A stretch of DNA of 64,000 nt from an uncultured Tenacibaculum sp. (GCF_947495995.1 NZ_CANMAX010000001.1:992001-1056000); one strand, 5' to 3'; shown: positions 49,210 through 58,758, numbered from the stretch's first letter. Translations and numbers: made by a program. Notes: a model not told the origin generated them from the sequence alone.

Positions 49210-49729
49210 TGCGATAAGATATGTACATATAATAATTTCTTGGCTGATTTTTATAAGAAAAAACTGCCCAATTTCTAGAATCTGAAGTTAACTTTAGTAA
49301 TTGTTTCACCATGTTTTTATTCAATGGAGATTCCTCTAAATCTAGATTCATTTCAATGATTTCAAACCAACCCGCGTTTCCTTCGCAGTTTATCAAAAAC
49401 CGAAAGTTTAAATATCCAGAATCGGTGTAAGACTCGTTTTTATAATTTGAAAGGATAAAGTTTTTGAACTGTTTTTTACTTCCTTCAAAAGCATCATCAG
49501 GAGCACCGTGATGTATTTTATAAATACTTCGATCTCCACAAAGTGTGTATGTATCGTTTAATAAAGCTTTTTCTTGATCTATATATCCAATATGATGAGA
49601 GAATTGCTGCGTATCAACTTCAAACTTTCCGTAGAAATTATAATACAGTATAGCAAAAGTTGTAATTCCACCTAAGAACAAAATAGAAAAGACGTATAGT
49701 GTAGTTTTTAGCTTTTTTCTTTTTTTCAT
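49175..49729 (-). CDS. membrane-anchored protein with degenerate TonB-C-like domain
   Basis: A 184-residue protein with a basic N-terminus and one uncleaved hydrophobic helix (LYVFSILFLGGITTFAILYY, residues about 12-32). The C-terminal half (NYKNESYTDSGYLNFRFLIN, CEGNAGWFEIIEMNLDLEES, YYMYISYRIENGEIVEI) reads like a divergent TonB_C/energy-transducer fold. Two cysteines (LCGDRS, NCEGNA) may pair. I do not recognise a named family, so the TonB link is a pattern judgement. It overlaps the start of the TPR lipoprotein gene by about 30 bases, suggesting the two products work together in the envelope. Confidence 0.6.
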   Translation of the reverse strand: MKKRKKLKTTLYVFSILFLGGITTFAILYYNFYGKFEVDTQQFSHHIGYIDQEKALLNDTYTLCGDRSIYKIHHGAPDDAFEGSKKQFKNFILSNYKNESYTDSGYLNFRFLINCEGNAGWFEIIEMNLDLEESPLNKNMVKQLLKLTSDSRNWAVFSYKNQPRNYYMYISYRIENGEIVEILP

Positions 49730-49846
49730 GAGTCAAATGTAATTTAAAAAAACATAAAATTTTGATAAAAGAGAAATCTATGTACAAACGACAAATAAAA
49801 GAGTACGTATAGCAAAAGTAGCATAGAAAGAAAGTAAGATTTGAAT

Positions 49847-49877
49847 AAAAAAATCCCGAACTAGGCGGGATTTTTAA
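49847..49877 (-). terminator. rho-independent terminator of aspS
   Basis: AAAAATCCCG (49849-49858) pairs with CGGGATTTTT (49866-49875). On the minus strand the stem is followed by TTTTTTTATTC. It lies about 55 bases after the aspS stop. Confidence 0.85.
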
Positions 49878-49930
49878 TTTATAGAATTCTTTTGTCTTAA
49901 TTGTTAAAGCGAAGCGATTTAGTTTCTAAA

Positions 49931-51694
49931 CTATGCTTCTTGTTGTTGAATATCTAATTTAATACTCAATTCTTGTAATTGTTCATTATCAATTGTTGCA
50001 GGTGCGTCAATCATAACATCTCTACCAGAATTGTTTTTAGGGAACGCAATAAAATCACGAATTGTTTCTTGTCCGCCTAAAATAGCAACTAAACGATCTA
50101 AACCGAAAGCTAAACCTCCATGTGGTGGCGCTCCATATTCAAAAGCATCCATTAAGAAACCGAACTGAGCTTTCGCTTCTTCTTCAGTAAATCCTAAATG
50201 TTTGAACATAATCGCTTGTGTTTCTTTATCGTGAATACGGATAGATCCACCTCCAATTTCGTTTCCGTTTAAAACTAAATCATAAGCATTTGCTTTTACA
50301 GCTCCTGGATCTGTATCTAATAATTCGATCTGACCTGGTTTTGGAGAAGTAAATGGGTGGTGCATGGCATGATAATGTCCAGTTTCCTCATCTAACTCTA
50401 ATAATGGGAAATCAACAACCCATAACGGAGCAAATTCATCTGGTTTACGTAAACCTAAACGTTCAGCTAATTCCATACGTAATGCACTTAACTGTGCACG
50501 TACTTTATTCGTGTTTCCAGATAAAACACAAATTAAATCTCCTGGTTCTGCTCCTGTAACTTCTGCCCATTTTGCTAAATCTTCTTGATCGTAGAACTTA
50601 TCTACAGAAGATTTAAAACTTCCGTCTTCGTTACATTTCACATATACCATTCCTAAAGCTCCAACTTGCGGACGCTTAACCCAGTCAATTAATTTATCAA
50701 TTTCTTTACGAGTGTAAGAAGCAGCTCCAGGAACAGCAATTCCTACTACTAACTCTGCACTATTAAATACTTTAAAATCTTTATGTTGTGCAACTTCGTT
50801 TAATTCACCGAATTGCATTCCGAAACGAATATCTGGTTTGTCATTTCCGTATAAACGCATAGCGTCATCAAAAGACATTCTTGGGAATTTATCAACTTCA
50901 ACTCCGTTAATCTCTTTTAATAAATGACGAGTCATTCCTTCGAAAATCTCTAAAATATCTTCTTGCTCTACAAACGACATTTCGCAGTCTATTTGTGTAA
51001 ACTCAGGTTGACGATCGGCACGTAAATCTTCATCTCTAAAACACTTTACGATTTGGAAATATTTATCAATTCCACCAACCATTAACAATTGTTTGAATGT
51101 TTGTGGCGATTGAGGTAAAGCGTAAAACTGACCAGCATTCATACGAGAAGGCACTAAGAAATCACGCGCTCCTTCTGGTGTAGATTTAATTAAATATGGA
51201 GTTTCTACATCAATAAATCCTTTGTCAGATAAATATTTACGTACTTCCATCGATACTTTATGACGGAATAATAAACTGTTTTTAACAGGATTACGACGAA
51301 TATCTAAATAACGATATTTCATACGAATATCTTCTCCACCATCAGTTTCATCTTCAATCGTAAATGGAGGTAATTTAGCATCGTTTAAAATCGTTAAGTC
51401 AGAAACTAAAACTTCGATGTCTCCAGTTTCTAAGTTAGGATTTTTAGAAGCTCTTTCGATTACTGTTCCTTTTACTTGAATAACGAACTCTCTACCTAAG
51501 GTTTTTGCTTTTTCAATAAGATCTTTTGAAGTTCTTTCTTCATCAAAAATCAACTGTGTGATTCCATAACGATCTCGTAAATCAACCCAGATCATAAAAC
51601 CTTTATCTCTTGATTTTTGAACCCATCCAGCAAGGGTAACTTCAGTATTAATATGCGATGCTCTTAATTCACCGCAAGAATGCGATCTATACAT
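49931..51694 (-). CDS. aspS: aspartyl-tRNA synthetase
   Basis: A class II synthetase of 587 residues, the bacterial length. The N-terminal OB fold ([37 protein letters not shown]) binds the anticodon. Motif 2 is [18 protein letters not shown] near residue 217, the bacterial GAD insertion lies between, and motif 3 is [15 protein letters not shown] near residue 533. [20 protein letters not shown] is the bacterial AspRS signature. It charges tRNA-Asp, possibly also tRNA-Asn in organisms with the amidotransferase route. A -7-like TAAATTTG lies on the minus strand at 51722-51715. Confidence 0.97.
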   Translation of the reverse strand: MYRSHSCGELRASHINTEVTLAGWVQKSRDKGFMIWVDLRDRYGITQLIFDEERTSKDLIEKAKTLGREFVIQVKGTVIERASKNPNLETGDIEVLVSDLTILNDAKLPPFTIEDETDGGEDIRMKYRYLDIRRNPVKNSLLFRHKVSMEVRKYLSDKGFIDVETPYLIKSTPEGARDFLVPSRMNAGQFYALPQSPQTFKQLLMVGGIDKYFQIVKCFRDEDLRADRQPEFTQIDCEMSFVEQEDILEIFEGMTRHLLKEINGVEVDKFPRMSFDDAMRLYGNDKPDIRFGMQFGELNEVAQHKDFKVFNSAELVVGIAVPGAASYTRKEIDKLIDWVKRPQVGALGMVYVKCNEDGSFKSSVDKFYDQEDLAKWAEVTGAEPGDLICVLSGNTNKVRAQLSALRMELAERLGLRKPDEFAPLWVVDFPLLELDEETGHYHAMHHPFTSPKPGQIELLDTDPGAVKANAYDLVLNGNEIGGGSIRIHDKETQAIMFKHLGFTEEEAKAQFGFLMDAFEYGAPPHGGLAFGLDRLVAILGGQETIRDFIAFPKNNSGRDVMIDAPATIDNEQLQELSIKLDIQQQEA

Positions 51695-51810
51695 TTTTGA
51701 TAATTTTAGATGCGCAAATTTAACTATAATTGTTAGTTTGTAAAAAATTACTATAGTTTAGTTTTTAAGTTGAATTATCTATTTTTTTGTATTTCTAAAA
51801 CATCGGAGAA

Positions 51811-52155
51811 ATGACACTACAAGAATTCAAACATAAATTACAAAACGAACCTGCTACAATAGATTTTTCAGAAACGATATCAGTGATCGAAGACAACTAT
51901 AATTTTACACCTTCTGCATTTAAAAACGGAGTGTTAGAAAATGAAGTTTCTCAAAATCAAGGTTCATGCAAAGTGTTTTCATTTGCAATTCAACAAGAAC
52001 TTACACAAGAGGAAACTTTAGCTTGTTTCGGACAATATTATGCTGAGGTTGTTAATGAACCTAACGGAACAGGTCATCAAAACATCAGAAATTTTATGAA
52101 TACTGGTTTTGAAGGATTGAGTTTTGAGAATGAAACGTTATTCAAAAAAAGTTAA
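51811..52155 (+). CDS. HopJ family protein
   Basis: A 114-residue soluble protein matching the HopJ family: FKHKLQNEPATIDFSETISV, IEDNYNFTPSAFKNG, SCKVFSFAIQQELTQEETLA and CFGQYYAEVVNEPNGTGHQN. The family takes its name from a Pseudomonas type III effector, but most members are housekeeping-type bacterial proteins of unknown function, and no secretion genes are present here. Length is typical. Its stop overlaps the stop of a convergent 61-residue gene. An AT-rich leader with TATTTTTTTG precedes it. Confidence 0.9.
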   Translation: MTLQEFKHKLQNEPATIDFSETISVIEDNYNFTPSAFKNGVLENEVSQNQGSCKVFSFAIQQELTQEETLACFGQYYAEVVNEPNGTGHQNIRNFMNTGFEGLSFENETLFKKS

Positions 52156-52337
52156 TTTTTATTGTCTCTTTTTAATTGATTGGAGAGTAGATTAATAAAT
52201 AAATTCGACTTTGTTTCTTTTTCATATTTTATTAGATCTTTTAGAGACATATTTGGATATAGTTTTTTTAAAACATAGGCGTTTAGAGGTTTTTTTATTA
52301 CTATACAAATTGTAAAAACAAATATTAATGTTGTCAT
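52152..52337 (-). CDS. small membrane-anchored protein, 61 aa, unknown function
   Basis: A 61-codon frame with ATG at 52337 encodes one N-terminal hydrophobic segment (TTLIFVFTICIVIKK) followed by a polar, basic tail (YPNMSLKDLIKYEKETKSNL and LLSNQLKRDNKN). Membrane-anchored small proteins with this shape are common in Flavobacteria. No other gene overlaps it except the last four bases of the HopJ-family gene. I do not recognise a family, and it may be spurious given the high AT content of the surroundings. Confidence 0.4.
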   Translation of the reverse strand: MTTLIFVFTICIVIKKPLNAYVLKKLYPNMSLKDLIKYEKETKSNLFINLLSNQLKRDNKN

Positions 52338-52523
52338 CTATTACATTTAATAATTTCAATCAAATTTATTCATCATTAATTTTTTTTTAATAAAAAAGTC
52401 CATAACCTTTCCGTAGCTTCACTTAATTAGAAAAAAATAAATTGAGAAACATAAAATAACCTTTTAATTGAATCTTAGCAATAAACTCAACTTAATTCAA
52501 GACCTAAAAAGAATTAAATTTTT

Positions 52524-52593
52524 ACAGAGAAATAAAAGTGTATTTTTAGCATATTAAAAATTGTAGTATGTATAAGAATACACTTTATTTTAT
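52524..52593 (+). repeat. duplicated promoter/start segment, copy A
   Basis: About 65-70 bases including ACAGAGAAATAAAAGTGTAT, TTTTAGC, the run before TGTAGTATGTATAAGAA and the first codons. They match copy B at 53110-53180 with few substitutions and one A insertion. Confidence 0.75.
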
Positions 52594-53050
52594 GGTTTTG
52601 TTTTTCGCATTTACTTTAGTAAAAGCCCAAGATGATGGAAAAAGTAATGAAGAAGTAGTTGATTGGTCTGTTGATGATTTTATAGTTTATTGTCCGGAAA
52701 ACATAAAGCAGAATCTAAAAAAAGACTTGTCTTATGAAGTGAATCTATGGAAAACTAGATCAAATTCTTTTGTTGCACACTATTCGGGAAACGATTTTGG
52801 AGATTACCATCATATAAATTTTACAGATGAAAACGAAAATATATATGATTTTGGTTTTGGAAATAATGATTTCGGAACTATTATACTCTTTTTTAAAGAC
52901 AAACAGTTTAACGACAATCCAAAATATTTAAAGAAAAAATTTAAAGTGTTTTGGAAATGGAAAGTATCTTCATTTCCTTGTTGTAATGGTGATTACGAAA
53001 TGGTTAAAACCTACAAGCCATCTATAACAAAACTTCAATTATTAGATTAA
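52568..53050 (+). CDS. exported protein of unknown function
   Basis: A 160-residue protein with a signal peptide (MYKNTLYFMVLFFAFTLVKA). The mature part is acidic at first (QDDGKSNEEVVDWSVDDFIV) with aromatic-rich strands (YHHINFTDENENIYDFGFGN, KFKVFWKWKVSSFPCCNGDY) and a Cys pair. No family is recognised. Its promoter region and first codons repeat those of the M28 peptidase gene at 53155 (MYKNTL in both), so its 5' end arose by, or gave rise to, a local duplication. The mature proteins are unrelated. Confidence 0.68.
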   Translation: MYKNTLYFMVLFFAFTLVKAQDDGKSNEEVVDWSVDDFIVYCPENIKQNLKKDLSYEVNLWKTRSNSFVAHYSGNDFGDYHHINFTDENENIYDFGFGNNDFGTIILFFKDKQFNDNPKYLKKKFKVFWKWKVSSFPCCNGDYEMVKTYKPSITKLQLLD

Positions 53051-53109
53051 ATAAATTAAGAGTTTTGTTGTGATCAATTTTTAGGAATCTAAGAATATAT
53101 TAAGCTTTC

Positions 53110-53180
53110 ACAGAAAAATAAAAGTGTATTTTTAGCCCATTAAAAAATTGTAATATGTATAAAAACACACTTCTTATTTT
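53110..53180 (+). repeat. duplicated promoter/start segment, copy B
   Basis: ACAGAAAAATAAAAGTGTAT, TTTTAGC and TGTAATATGTATAAAAA parallel copy A. It places the same promoter and initiation region in front of the M28 peptidase gene. Confidence 0.75.
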
Positions 53181-54891
53181 ATTGTTTATTATTTCAATAG
53201 TTTCATGTAAGAAAACAACTGATAATCAAAAAAATAAAACTTTAAAACCAACTAATTATTCAGAGGTTTTAAACCAAGAATTTACTGGAGATTTAGCTTA
53301 CAATACTACAGCTTTTGTAGAAAAATATTGGAGAGTTGTAGGAAACACCGGTTTTAATAAATCGATATATAAAGTAGCAGAAGAATTAGAAAAATCTGGA
53401 TTTGTAAAAGAAGAAAATGCCAAAGATGGAGATGTTCTTACCTATCGTATAGAAAAAAGACCATTACAAAGACCAACCTGGGAATCTGTAGATGCTTCAT
53501 TAAGAATTGCAGGTAAAGAGGACATTTTATTACAGCACGATACGAATAGAAACATGATTGCTTTAAATTCTTACAGTACACTAAAAGAAGGAATTACTGC
53601 AGAAGTAATTTATGTTGAAGACACTAAAAGTTTAGAGAAAATGGATGTAAGAGGAAAGATGGTTTTTGCTGAGGTTCATCCGTATAGAATATTTAAAAAA
53701 GCTATAGTAGAAGGTGGAGCAGTTGGTTTAGTAACTTATAACAATCCAAGTTATTTACAGCCAGAGAAAAATACAACTTCTATTCAATTCCGAACAATTC
53801 CTTTGAATGAAAAGATTAAATCTTGGGGAATAGCTTTGTCTTATAAAGCAAGAGAAGCTTTAAAAAAAGAATTAAGCAAAGGAAAAGTGAAACTTACAGC
53901 AGTTGTAAATACCAAAATTTATGAATCTGAAGAGTTAACTATTGTAGCCGATATTAAAGGAACTACTTATCCAAAAGAAAGATTAGTTTTCAGTGCACAC
54001 GTTCAAGAGCCTGGAGCAAACGATAACGCAACAGGAGTTGGTGTTGCTTTAGAAATGGCAACTTTAACAGCTAACTTTATAAAGAATAATAGGTTTACAA
54101 ATAAAAGAACATTAACGTTTCTTTGGGGAGATGAAATTGTTTCTACAAGAAGATATGTAGAAGAAGATAGTATTAGAGCTAAAGATATTAAATGGGGAAT
54201 CTCGTTAGATATGGTTGGAGAAGATACAAAGAAAACTGGTGGTACTTTCTTAATTGAAAAAATGCCAGACCCGAGTGCAATTTGGACTAGAGGAAAAGAC
54301 AAGCATACAGAATGGGGAGCTGCAGAAATGAAGTTGTCTCAAATGAAACCTCATTACTTAAATGACTTCTTAATTAATAAATTCAAAGCTCAAGGAAAAA
54401 TTGCGAATTGGGAAGTAAATACAAATCCATTTGAAGGCGGAAGTGATCATGTTCCGTTTTTGAAAGGCAATATTCCAAGTGTGCTATTTTGGCATTTTAC
54501 AGATCAGTTTTATCATACAGATAACGATCGTTTAGATAAAGTATCGCAGGAAACTTTAAAAAATGTAGGTGTTGGTTCTTTAACAGCAGCTTATACGCTA
54601 TTAAATTCAGATAAAACCACTGCAACAACAATTTTGAATGAAATAGAAGTAGCTGCTTTAGCAAGATTACAAGAGGAAAAAGAGCAAAGTAAAATTGCAC
54701 TTTCAAAAGGTGATTCTTTAACTACTCAAGTAAGAATTATTAACGCTTGGAATAATTGGTATGTGAAATCTGCTGAAAAGACACTAGATATGGTTAAGGA
54801 TTCTTTAACTTTAAAGAAAAAAATCACCAAAACACAAGAGAAAATTAACACAACTTCAAAACAAATAGTTGAAGAGTTAAGTAAAAAATAG
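53155..54891 (+). CDS. M28 family zinc peptidase, lipoprotein
   Basis: The 578-residue protein has a lipoprotein signal (MYKNTLLILLFIISIVSC). After a PA-like insert region, the M28 core has FSAHVQEPGANDNATG (His and Asp metal ligands near residue 285), LTFLWGDEIVSTR (Asp-Glu, catalytic acid), SLDMVGED (Asp ligand) and FEGGSDHVPFLKG (final His near residue 441). A helical C-terminal part of about 100 residues follows. M28 enzymes are aminopeptidases or carboxypeptidases, and this one is anchored in the envelope. The next gene starts one base after its stop. Confidence 0.88.
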   Translation: MYKNTLLILLFIISIVSCKKTTDNQKNKTLKPTNYSEVLNQEFTGDLAYNTTAFVEKYWRVVGNTGFNKSIYKVAEELEKSGFVKEENAKDGDVLTYRIEKRPLQRPTWESVDASLRIAGKEDILLQHDTNRNMIALNSYSTLKEGITAEVIYVEDTKSLEKMDVRGKMVFAEVHPYRIFKKAIVEGGAVGLVTYNNPSYLQPEKNTTSIQFRTIPLNEKIKSWGIALSYKAREALKKELSKGKVKLTAVVNTKIYESEELTIVADIKGTTYPKERLVFSAHVQEPGANDNATGVGVALEMATLTANFIKNNRFTNKRTLTFLWGDEIVSTRRYVEEDSIRAKDIKWGISLDMVGEDTKKTGGTFLIEKMPDPSAIWTRGKDKHTEWGAAEMKLSQMKPHYLNDFLINKFKAQGKIANWEVNTNPFEGGSDHVPFLKGNIPSVLFWHFTDQFYHTDNDRLDKVSQETLKNVGVGSLTAAYTLLNSDKTTATTILNEIEVAALARLQEEKEQSKIALSKGDSLTTQVRIINAWNNWYVKSAEKTLDMVKDSLTLKKKITKTQEKINTTSKQIVEELSKK

Positions 54892-54892
54892 G

Positions 54893-55528
54893 ATGTACAA
54901 TATACCAAGTTATAAAGCCAAAAACGAACAAGAAATTTTAGATTTCATCAATGAATATCCATTTGTTCAAATTACAGGTGTAAACGAAGAAGGAAAACCT
55001 GTGGCTACTCAAATTCCTGTGATTGTTGAGAAGCGTAATGACGAATTGTATATCATAGGACACATGATGAAAGAAACAGATCATTGTAAAGCGTTTCAGA
55101 AAAACTCTAATGTATTATCAGTTTTTACTGGACCTAACGGATATGTGAGTGCTTCTTGGTGCGTGAATTCGAATAAAGGTTCAACTTGGAATTATATGAG
55201 TGTTCATGCTGAAGGAAAGATGTCTTTTTTTGAAGGAGAAAAGTTGGTTTCATTAATGAAGTCATTTACGTTACTTCACGAAAATGGAAATCAGAATTCG
55301 CCTACCGTTTACAATAATTTGCCAGAGAGTTATACTAATAAATGGATGCCGCACATTACTGGCTTTGAAATTAAAATTGATCGTTTAGACACTGTGTTTA
55401 AATTAAGCCAAGGTTTAGATAAAGAAAGTTATTTGAATGTAATTATAGAGCTTGAAAAACGCGGAGGAACAAATTCTTTTTTAGCTTCTGAAATGAAAAA
55501 GAGAGTTTCAGAATTATTTTCTGAATAA
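54893..55528 (+). CDS. FMN-binding negative transcriptional regulator (PAI 2 family)
   Basis: The 211-residue protein matches the PaiB family: MYNIPSYKAKNEQEILDFIN, EYPFVQITGVNEEGKPVATQ, LYIIGHMMKETDHCKAFQ, VSASWCVNSNKGSTWNYMSV and an ending WMPHITGFEIKIDRLDTVFK with a conserved helical tail. The split-barrel fold binds flavin, and related proteins repress sporulation and degradative enzyme genes in Bacillus. In this organism the role may be flavin- or redox-related. It is tightly coupled to the M28 peptidase gene (one base apart) and followed by an M50-like gene after 17 bases. Confidence 0.88.
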   Translation: MYNIPSYKAKNEQEILDFINEYPFVQITGVNEEGKPVATQIPVIVEKRNDELYIIGHMMKETDHCKAFQKNSNVLSVFTGPNGYVSASWCVNSNKGSTWNYMSVHAEGKMSFFEGEKLVSLMKSFTLLHENGNQNSPTVYNNLPESYTNKWMPHITGFEIKIDRLDTVFKLSQGLDKESYLNVIIELEKRGGTNSFLASEMKKRVSELFSE

Positions 55529-55545
55529 TTTTTATAAATGATAAA

Positions 55546-56247
55546 GTGATTTCAAAAAAACTAGATTATACTATTTTAATTATAACTGTAGCTATATTTT
55601 TATTGTTACAACTACCGTATTTTGTTCAGGTCCAATATCCTTTTAGACTCTTAGGAACGTGGTTTCATGAAATGGGACATGGGTTAACAGCTTTACTTGT
55701 CGGAGGGAAATTTCATTATTTAGAAATTTATCAAAATGGTGGAGGTGTCGCTTATTCTTCTGTAACAAATCGATTTTTACCGATTTATCTTTGTAGCGCT
55801 CTTACAGCTGCAGGTGGATTGTTCGGTCCTGCTATTTCTGGAAGTATTTTAATAATGTCAGCAAGATCACAAAAGCATGCTGCAATTATGCTAAGAATAC
55901 TAACAGGAGTTATCATTTTATCTTTAATAATTTGGATTCGTTCTTATTTGGGAATTGTAGTTTTAGGCGCTATCTCAATAGCTTTAATTATTATTATGTT
56001 TCTTAAAAACAAAAAAGTAGAAACAATTACTGTACTGTTTTTAGGATTACAATGTATGTTAAGTACATACCTTCAATTCAATTACTTATTTACAAAACAA
56101 TTTGAAAGAAACGGACAAATAATGACTTCCGACACACAAAATATTGCAGCCAATACCTTTGGTACGTATTGGGTGTGGGGAGCGCTTATTTTTATACTCA
56201 GCGGAATTATGCTTTATAAAAGTATAAAGTTTTATTTGAGAAAATAA
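55546..56247 (+). CDS. M50-like membrane metallopeptidase
   Basis: The 233-residue integral membrane protein starts at a GTG (55546); the ATG at 55538 reads into a stop. After a first hydrophobic segment, FRLLGTWFHEMGHGLTALLVGG holds the HExxH zinc site near residue 43. Five or more hydrophobic segments follow, as in the M50B-like family typified by Actinobacterial and Bacteroidota proteins. Substrates are unknown. It is the third gene in the unit (M28, FMN-binding, M50-like). Its stop abuts the stop of the convergent AGCS gene with no base between. Confidence 0.85.
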   Translation: MISKKLDYTILIITVAIFLLLQLPYFVQVQYPFRLLGTWFHEMGHGLTALLVGGKFHYLEIYQNGGGVAYSSVTNRFLPIYLCSALTAAGGLFGPAISGSILIMSARSQKHAAIMLRILTGVIILSLIIWIRSYLGIVVLGAISIALIIIMFLKNKKVETITVLFLGLQCMLSTYLQFNYLFTKQFERNGQIMTSDTQNIAANTFGTYWVWGALIFILSGIMLYKSIKFYLRK

Positions 56248-57609
56248 CTACGAACTTTTTTCGGCTTTTAATCTTGTAAAATAATCTTTAGCAGCTCTTT
56301 TTACTTTTGGAGCTAATATTAATGTTGATAGTACAGTTGGTATTGCCATTAAAGCATAACCACTATCAATCAAGTTAATTACGAAATCTAATTTTACGTT
56401 TGCCGCAATTACTATGGCTGCTATATAGATATAGTTATAGTATTTTCCAATTTTTGTATTGGTTAAAAAACACAAACAAGAATATCCGTAGAAAGAATAT
56501 GTGAATAAGGTAGAAAAAGCGAAAATTAAAACACAAATAGTTAATATAACACTACCTATTCCGTAAGGTAAAACAGAGTCAAAAGCAGTTAGAGTTAATG
56601 ATATTCCATTGCCTTGAAAACCTTTCCAAATACCAGAAGCCAATATAGCTAAAGCTGTAAGTGTACAAACAAGTAATGTGTCAATAGCAGGACCTAACAT
56701 GGCTACCAAACCTTCACGAATTGGTTCATTAGTTTTTGCGGTTCCGTGCATCATTGGTGCTGTTCCTAAACCGGCTTCATTAGAAAAAGCAGCTCTTTTC
56801 ACACCAGTAATAATTAAAGCTCCTAATGCTCCACCCATAACTGCATTTCCTGAAAAAGCATCAGTAAAGATCAAAGAAAACATACTAGGAATATTTTCAA
56901 TTTTTAAAATTAAAATAGAAAGTACAGTGATTAAATAAATAGCTACCATTACAGGAACTAACTTACCGGCAATTTTTCCAATTCTTTTAATTCCACCAAA
57001 GATTACTAAAGCAGTAATAATTCCAATAGTAATACCTAATAATAGCTTAGATGTTTGAACATTACTCTCGTTTACCTTAAAAACATCGATTAAAGTTTGT
57101 GTTAATTGATTGGCTTGAAATGCTGGTAAAGTTCCTATTAAACCTGCAGATGCAAAAAATACGGCTAAAGGCTTCCATTTTTTTCCTAAACCTTCAGTAA
57201 TAACATACATTGGTCCGCCTTTTACGTTTCCGTCTTCATCTTTTCCACGATACATTATAGATAAACTACAAGTAAAAAACTTTGTAGCCATTCCTACAAA
57301 GGCACTTACCCACATCCAAAAAATAGCTCCAGGTCCACCTGTAGCTATAGCAATAGCAACACCACTAATATTTCCCATACCAACTGTTGCTGCAATTGCA
57401 GAGGATAAAGCTTCGTAATGGGAAAGATCTCCAGGAGAATTATGCTTGTCGTATTTTCCTCTTAAAATATTTACTGCATGGCCCAAATAACGAAAAGGAA
57501 CTAAACCAGAGTAAATAAATAAAGTTAAACCACCACCAATCAATAGTATTAACAAAGGAATACCCCAAACCCAAGAAGAAAATTCAGCAATAAGATCTTG
57601 CACACTCAT
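56248..57609 (-). CDS. alanine/glycine:cation symporter (AGCS family)
   Basis: About 453 residues from ATG 57609 (MSVQDLIAEFSSWVWGIPLL); the longer frame from 57636 adds an unlikely nine residues. The AGCS signature is clear: GMGNISGVAIAIATGGPGAI, FWMWVSAFVGMATKFFTCSL, VKRAAFSNEAGLGTAPMMHG (near residue 285) and FSTLFTYSFYGYSCLCFL. Eleven or so transmembrane segments are expected. It imports alanine or glycine with Na+ across the inner membrane. It is monocistronic and faces the M50-like gene at its 3' end. Confidence 0.94.
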   Translation of the reverse strand: MSVQDLIAEFSSWVWGIPLLILLIGGGLTLFIYSGLVPFRYLGHAVNILRGKYDKHNSPGDLSHYEALSSAIAATVGMGNISGVAIAIATGGPGAIFWMWVSAFVGMATKFFTCSLSIMYRGKDEDGNVKGGPMYVITEGLGKKWKPLAVFFASAGLIGTLPAFQANQLTQTLIDVFKVNESNVQTSKLLLGITIGIITALVIFGGIKRIGKIAGKLVPVMVAIYLITVLSILILKIENIPSMFSLIFTDAFSGNAVMGGALGALIITGVKRAAFSNEAGLGTAPMMHGTAKTNEPIREGLVAMLGPAIDTLLVCTLTALAILASGIWKGFQGNGISLTLTAFDSVLPYGIGSVILTICVLIFAFSTLFTYSFYGYSCLCFLTNTKIGKYYNYIYIAAIVIAANVKLDFVINLIDSGYALMAIPTVLSTLILAPKVKRAAKDYFTRLKAEKSS

Positions 57610-57694
57610 AAAAGTTGTTTTCAACGAAAATAACAATAATTAAAGATTTTTTTGTATATTTAAATGCACCTAAAGTGTAAATTCTTACAAAGTC

Positions 57695-57779
57695 TATCGA
57701 CTCATCCCCAGCGTTCATCGCACAAAATCAACAGTTGGTCGAAGACAAGAAGGTCGAAAAAACAACATTTTTATATTTA
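57695..57779 (+). promoter_or_regulatory. three-box upstream region and -7 box of the coiled-coil gene
   Basis: NRTCKA-like boxes TATCGA (57695), CATCGC (57716) and GGTCGA (57737) are spaced 21 bases each; a further GGTCGA is at 57752. The -7-like TATATTTA starts at 57772, 35 bases after the third box. The same layout precedes both small RNA genes at 60.1 and 60.4 kb. Confidence 0.45.
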
Positions 57780-57806
57780 CAAATTTTAATTCTTTATCCC
57801 CTCAAA

Positions 57807-58706
57807 ATGAAAGCATTAAATAATACTTCGTTGAGTAAATTTTTAAAATTTTCTCCAGTGATTCTTTTAGTTTCATTAATTATCTATTCTTTTAAAACAC
57901 ATGAGAATAAAAATCAGTTGGAGAATGAGTTCTTCAAAGAGAAAAAAATCTTAGAAAAAGAACTAGATAAAATCGTAGCAGACTACAAAGAAATTAGAAC
58001 CAAAAAGAAATGGTTAACTAAGCGTGTTATTACTGGAATGAATAAAATCATAGCACTTAAAGATTCTGTTAAGAAGATGGAAAAAGTGAATTATGATTTA
58101 TTATTCAAATATTCTTTAAAAGTAACTAAGTTAGAACGCGAAAACAGAAAGTTGTTCTTAAAAGCAGAATCTTTAGATAGAGAAAACAAACGTCTTCGTA
58201 AAGAGAATAATGATGTAAAGAATCAGTTAGAGGCTGGTGAAAAATCATATAACTCTTTATTATCTAAGAATAAAAAATTAACTGCTGAGGAACGCGAATT
58301 AAAACGTAAAGTAAGTATTGCAGGAAATATTAAGATTAGTGGAATACAAGTACAAGCGTTAAAAGAGAGAAACAACGGTAAGTATACTAGTACTTCTAGA
58401 TCTAGAAAAACAGATGCTTTTAAAATCAAGTTTGATATGTTACCTAATCAAGTAGCTTCAATGGGAAAAAAGCAAGTTTACGTTCAACTTCTTGATAAAA
58501 ATGAAGAAGTAATTCCATCAGAAAGAAGTGATGCAAATAAAGAAATTGCATACAACGATCTGATAAATGTAAATTACGACAAAGAAAAAATCGGAGTAGT
58601 ATCTTTAATCTCAGTTGACAGAACTCAACTAACTAAAGGTAAGTATACTGTAAATGTTTTTATCGACAAAAGAAAAGTAGGAGAAACAAGTATTAGCTTA
58701 AGATAA
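57807..58706 (+). CDS. membrane-anchored coiled-coil protein
   Basis: ATG 57807 (MKALNN) starts a protein of about 299 residues; the open frame from 57735 begins in the promoter region. One transmembrane helix (FSPVILLVSLIIYSF, near residue 15) is followed by about 150 residues of charged heptad-type sequence (NQLENEFFKEKKILEKELDK, LERENRKLFLKAESLDRENK). A beta-rich C-terminal domain of about 110 residues then follows, with AFKIKFDMLPNQVASMGKKQ and KGKYTVNVFIDKRKVGETSI, and looks Ig-like. It probably spans the periplasm. No named family is recognised. It shares its promoter architecture with two small RNA genes 2-3 kb away. Confidence 0.7.
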   Translation: MKALNNTSLSKFLKFSPVILLVSLIIYSFKTHENKNQLENEFFKEKKILEKELDKIVADYKEIRTKKKWLTKRVITGMNKIIALKDSVKKMEKVNYDLLFKYSLKVTKLERENRKLFLKAESLDRENKRLRKENNDVKNQLEAGEKSYNSLLSKNKKLTAEERELKRKVSIAGNIKISGIQVQALKERNNGKYTSTSRSRKTDAFKIKFDMLPNQVASMGKKQVYVQLLDKNEEVIPSERSDANKEIAYNDLINVNYDKEKIGVVSLISVDRTQLTKGKYTVNVFIDKRKVGETSISLR

Positions 58707-58727
58707 GCTTTATCAATATAAAAAGAA

Positions 58728-58758
58728 TAAAGGCTGCCTAACAAGGCAGCTTTTTTTA
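58728..58758 (+). terminator. rho-independent terminator after the coiled-coil gene
   Basis: GCTGCCT (58733-58739) pairs with AGGCAGC (58744-58750) and is followed by T7. Confidence 0.85.

Noticed and set aside
51811..52155. HopJ family protein as a type III secreted effector
   Set aside because: The name comes from one Pseudomonas member. No secretion system genes, export signal or host-interaction features are present, and the family is widespread in free-living bacteria.
57671..57690. TGTAA-N4-TTACA near 57675 as a second Crp-family site
   Set aside because: The four-base spacer differs from the six-base spacer of the strong site at 32261, so it is not the same operator class.
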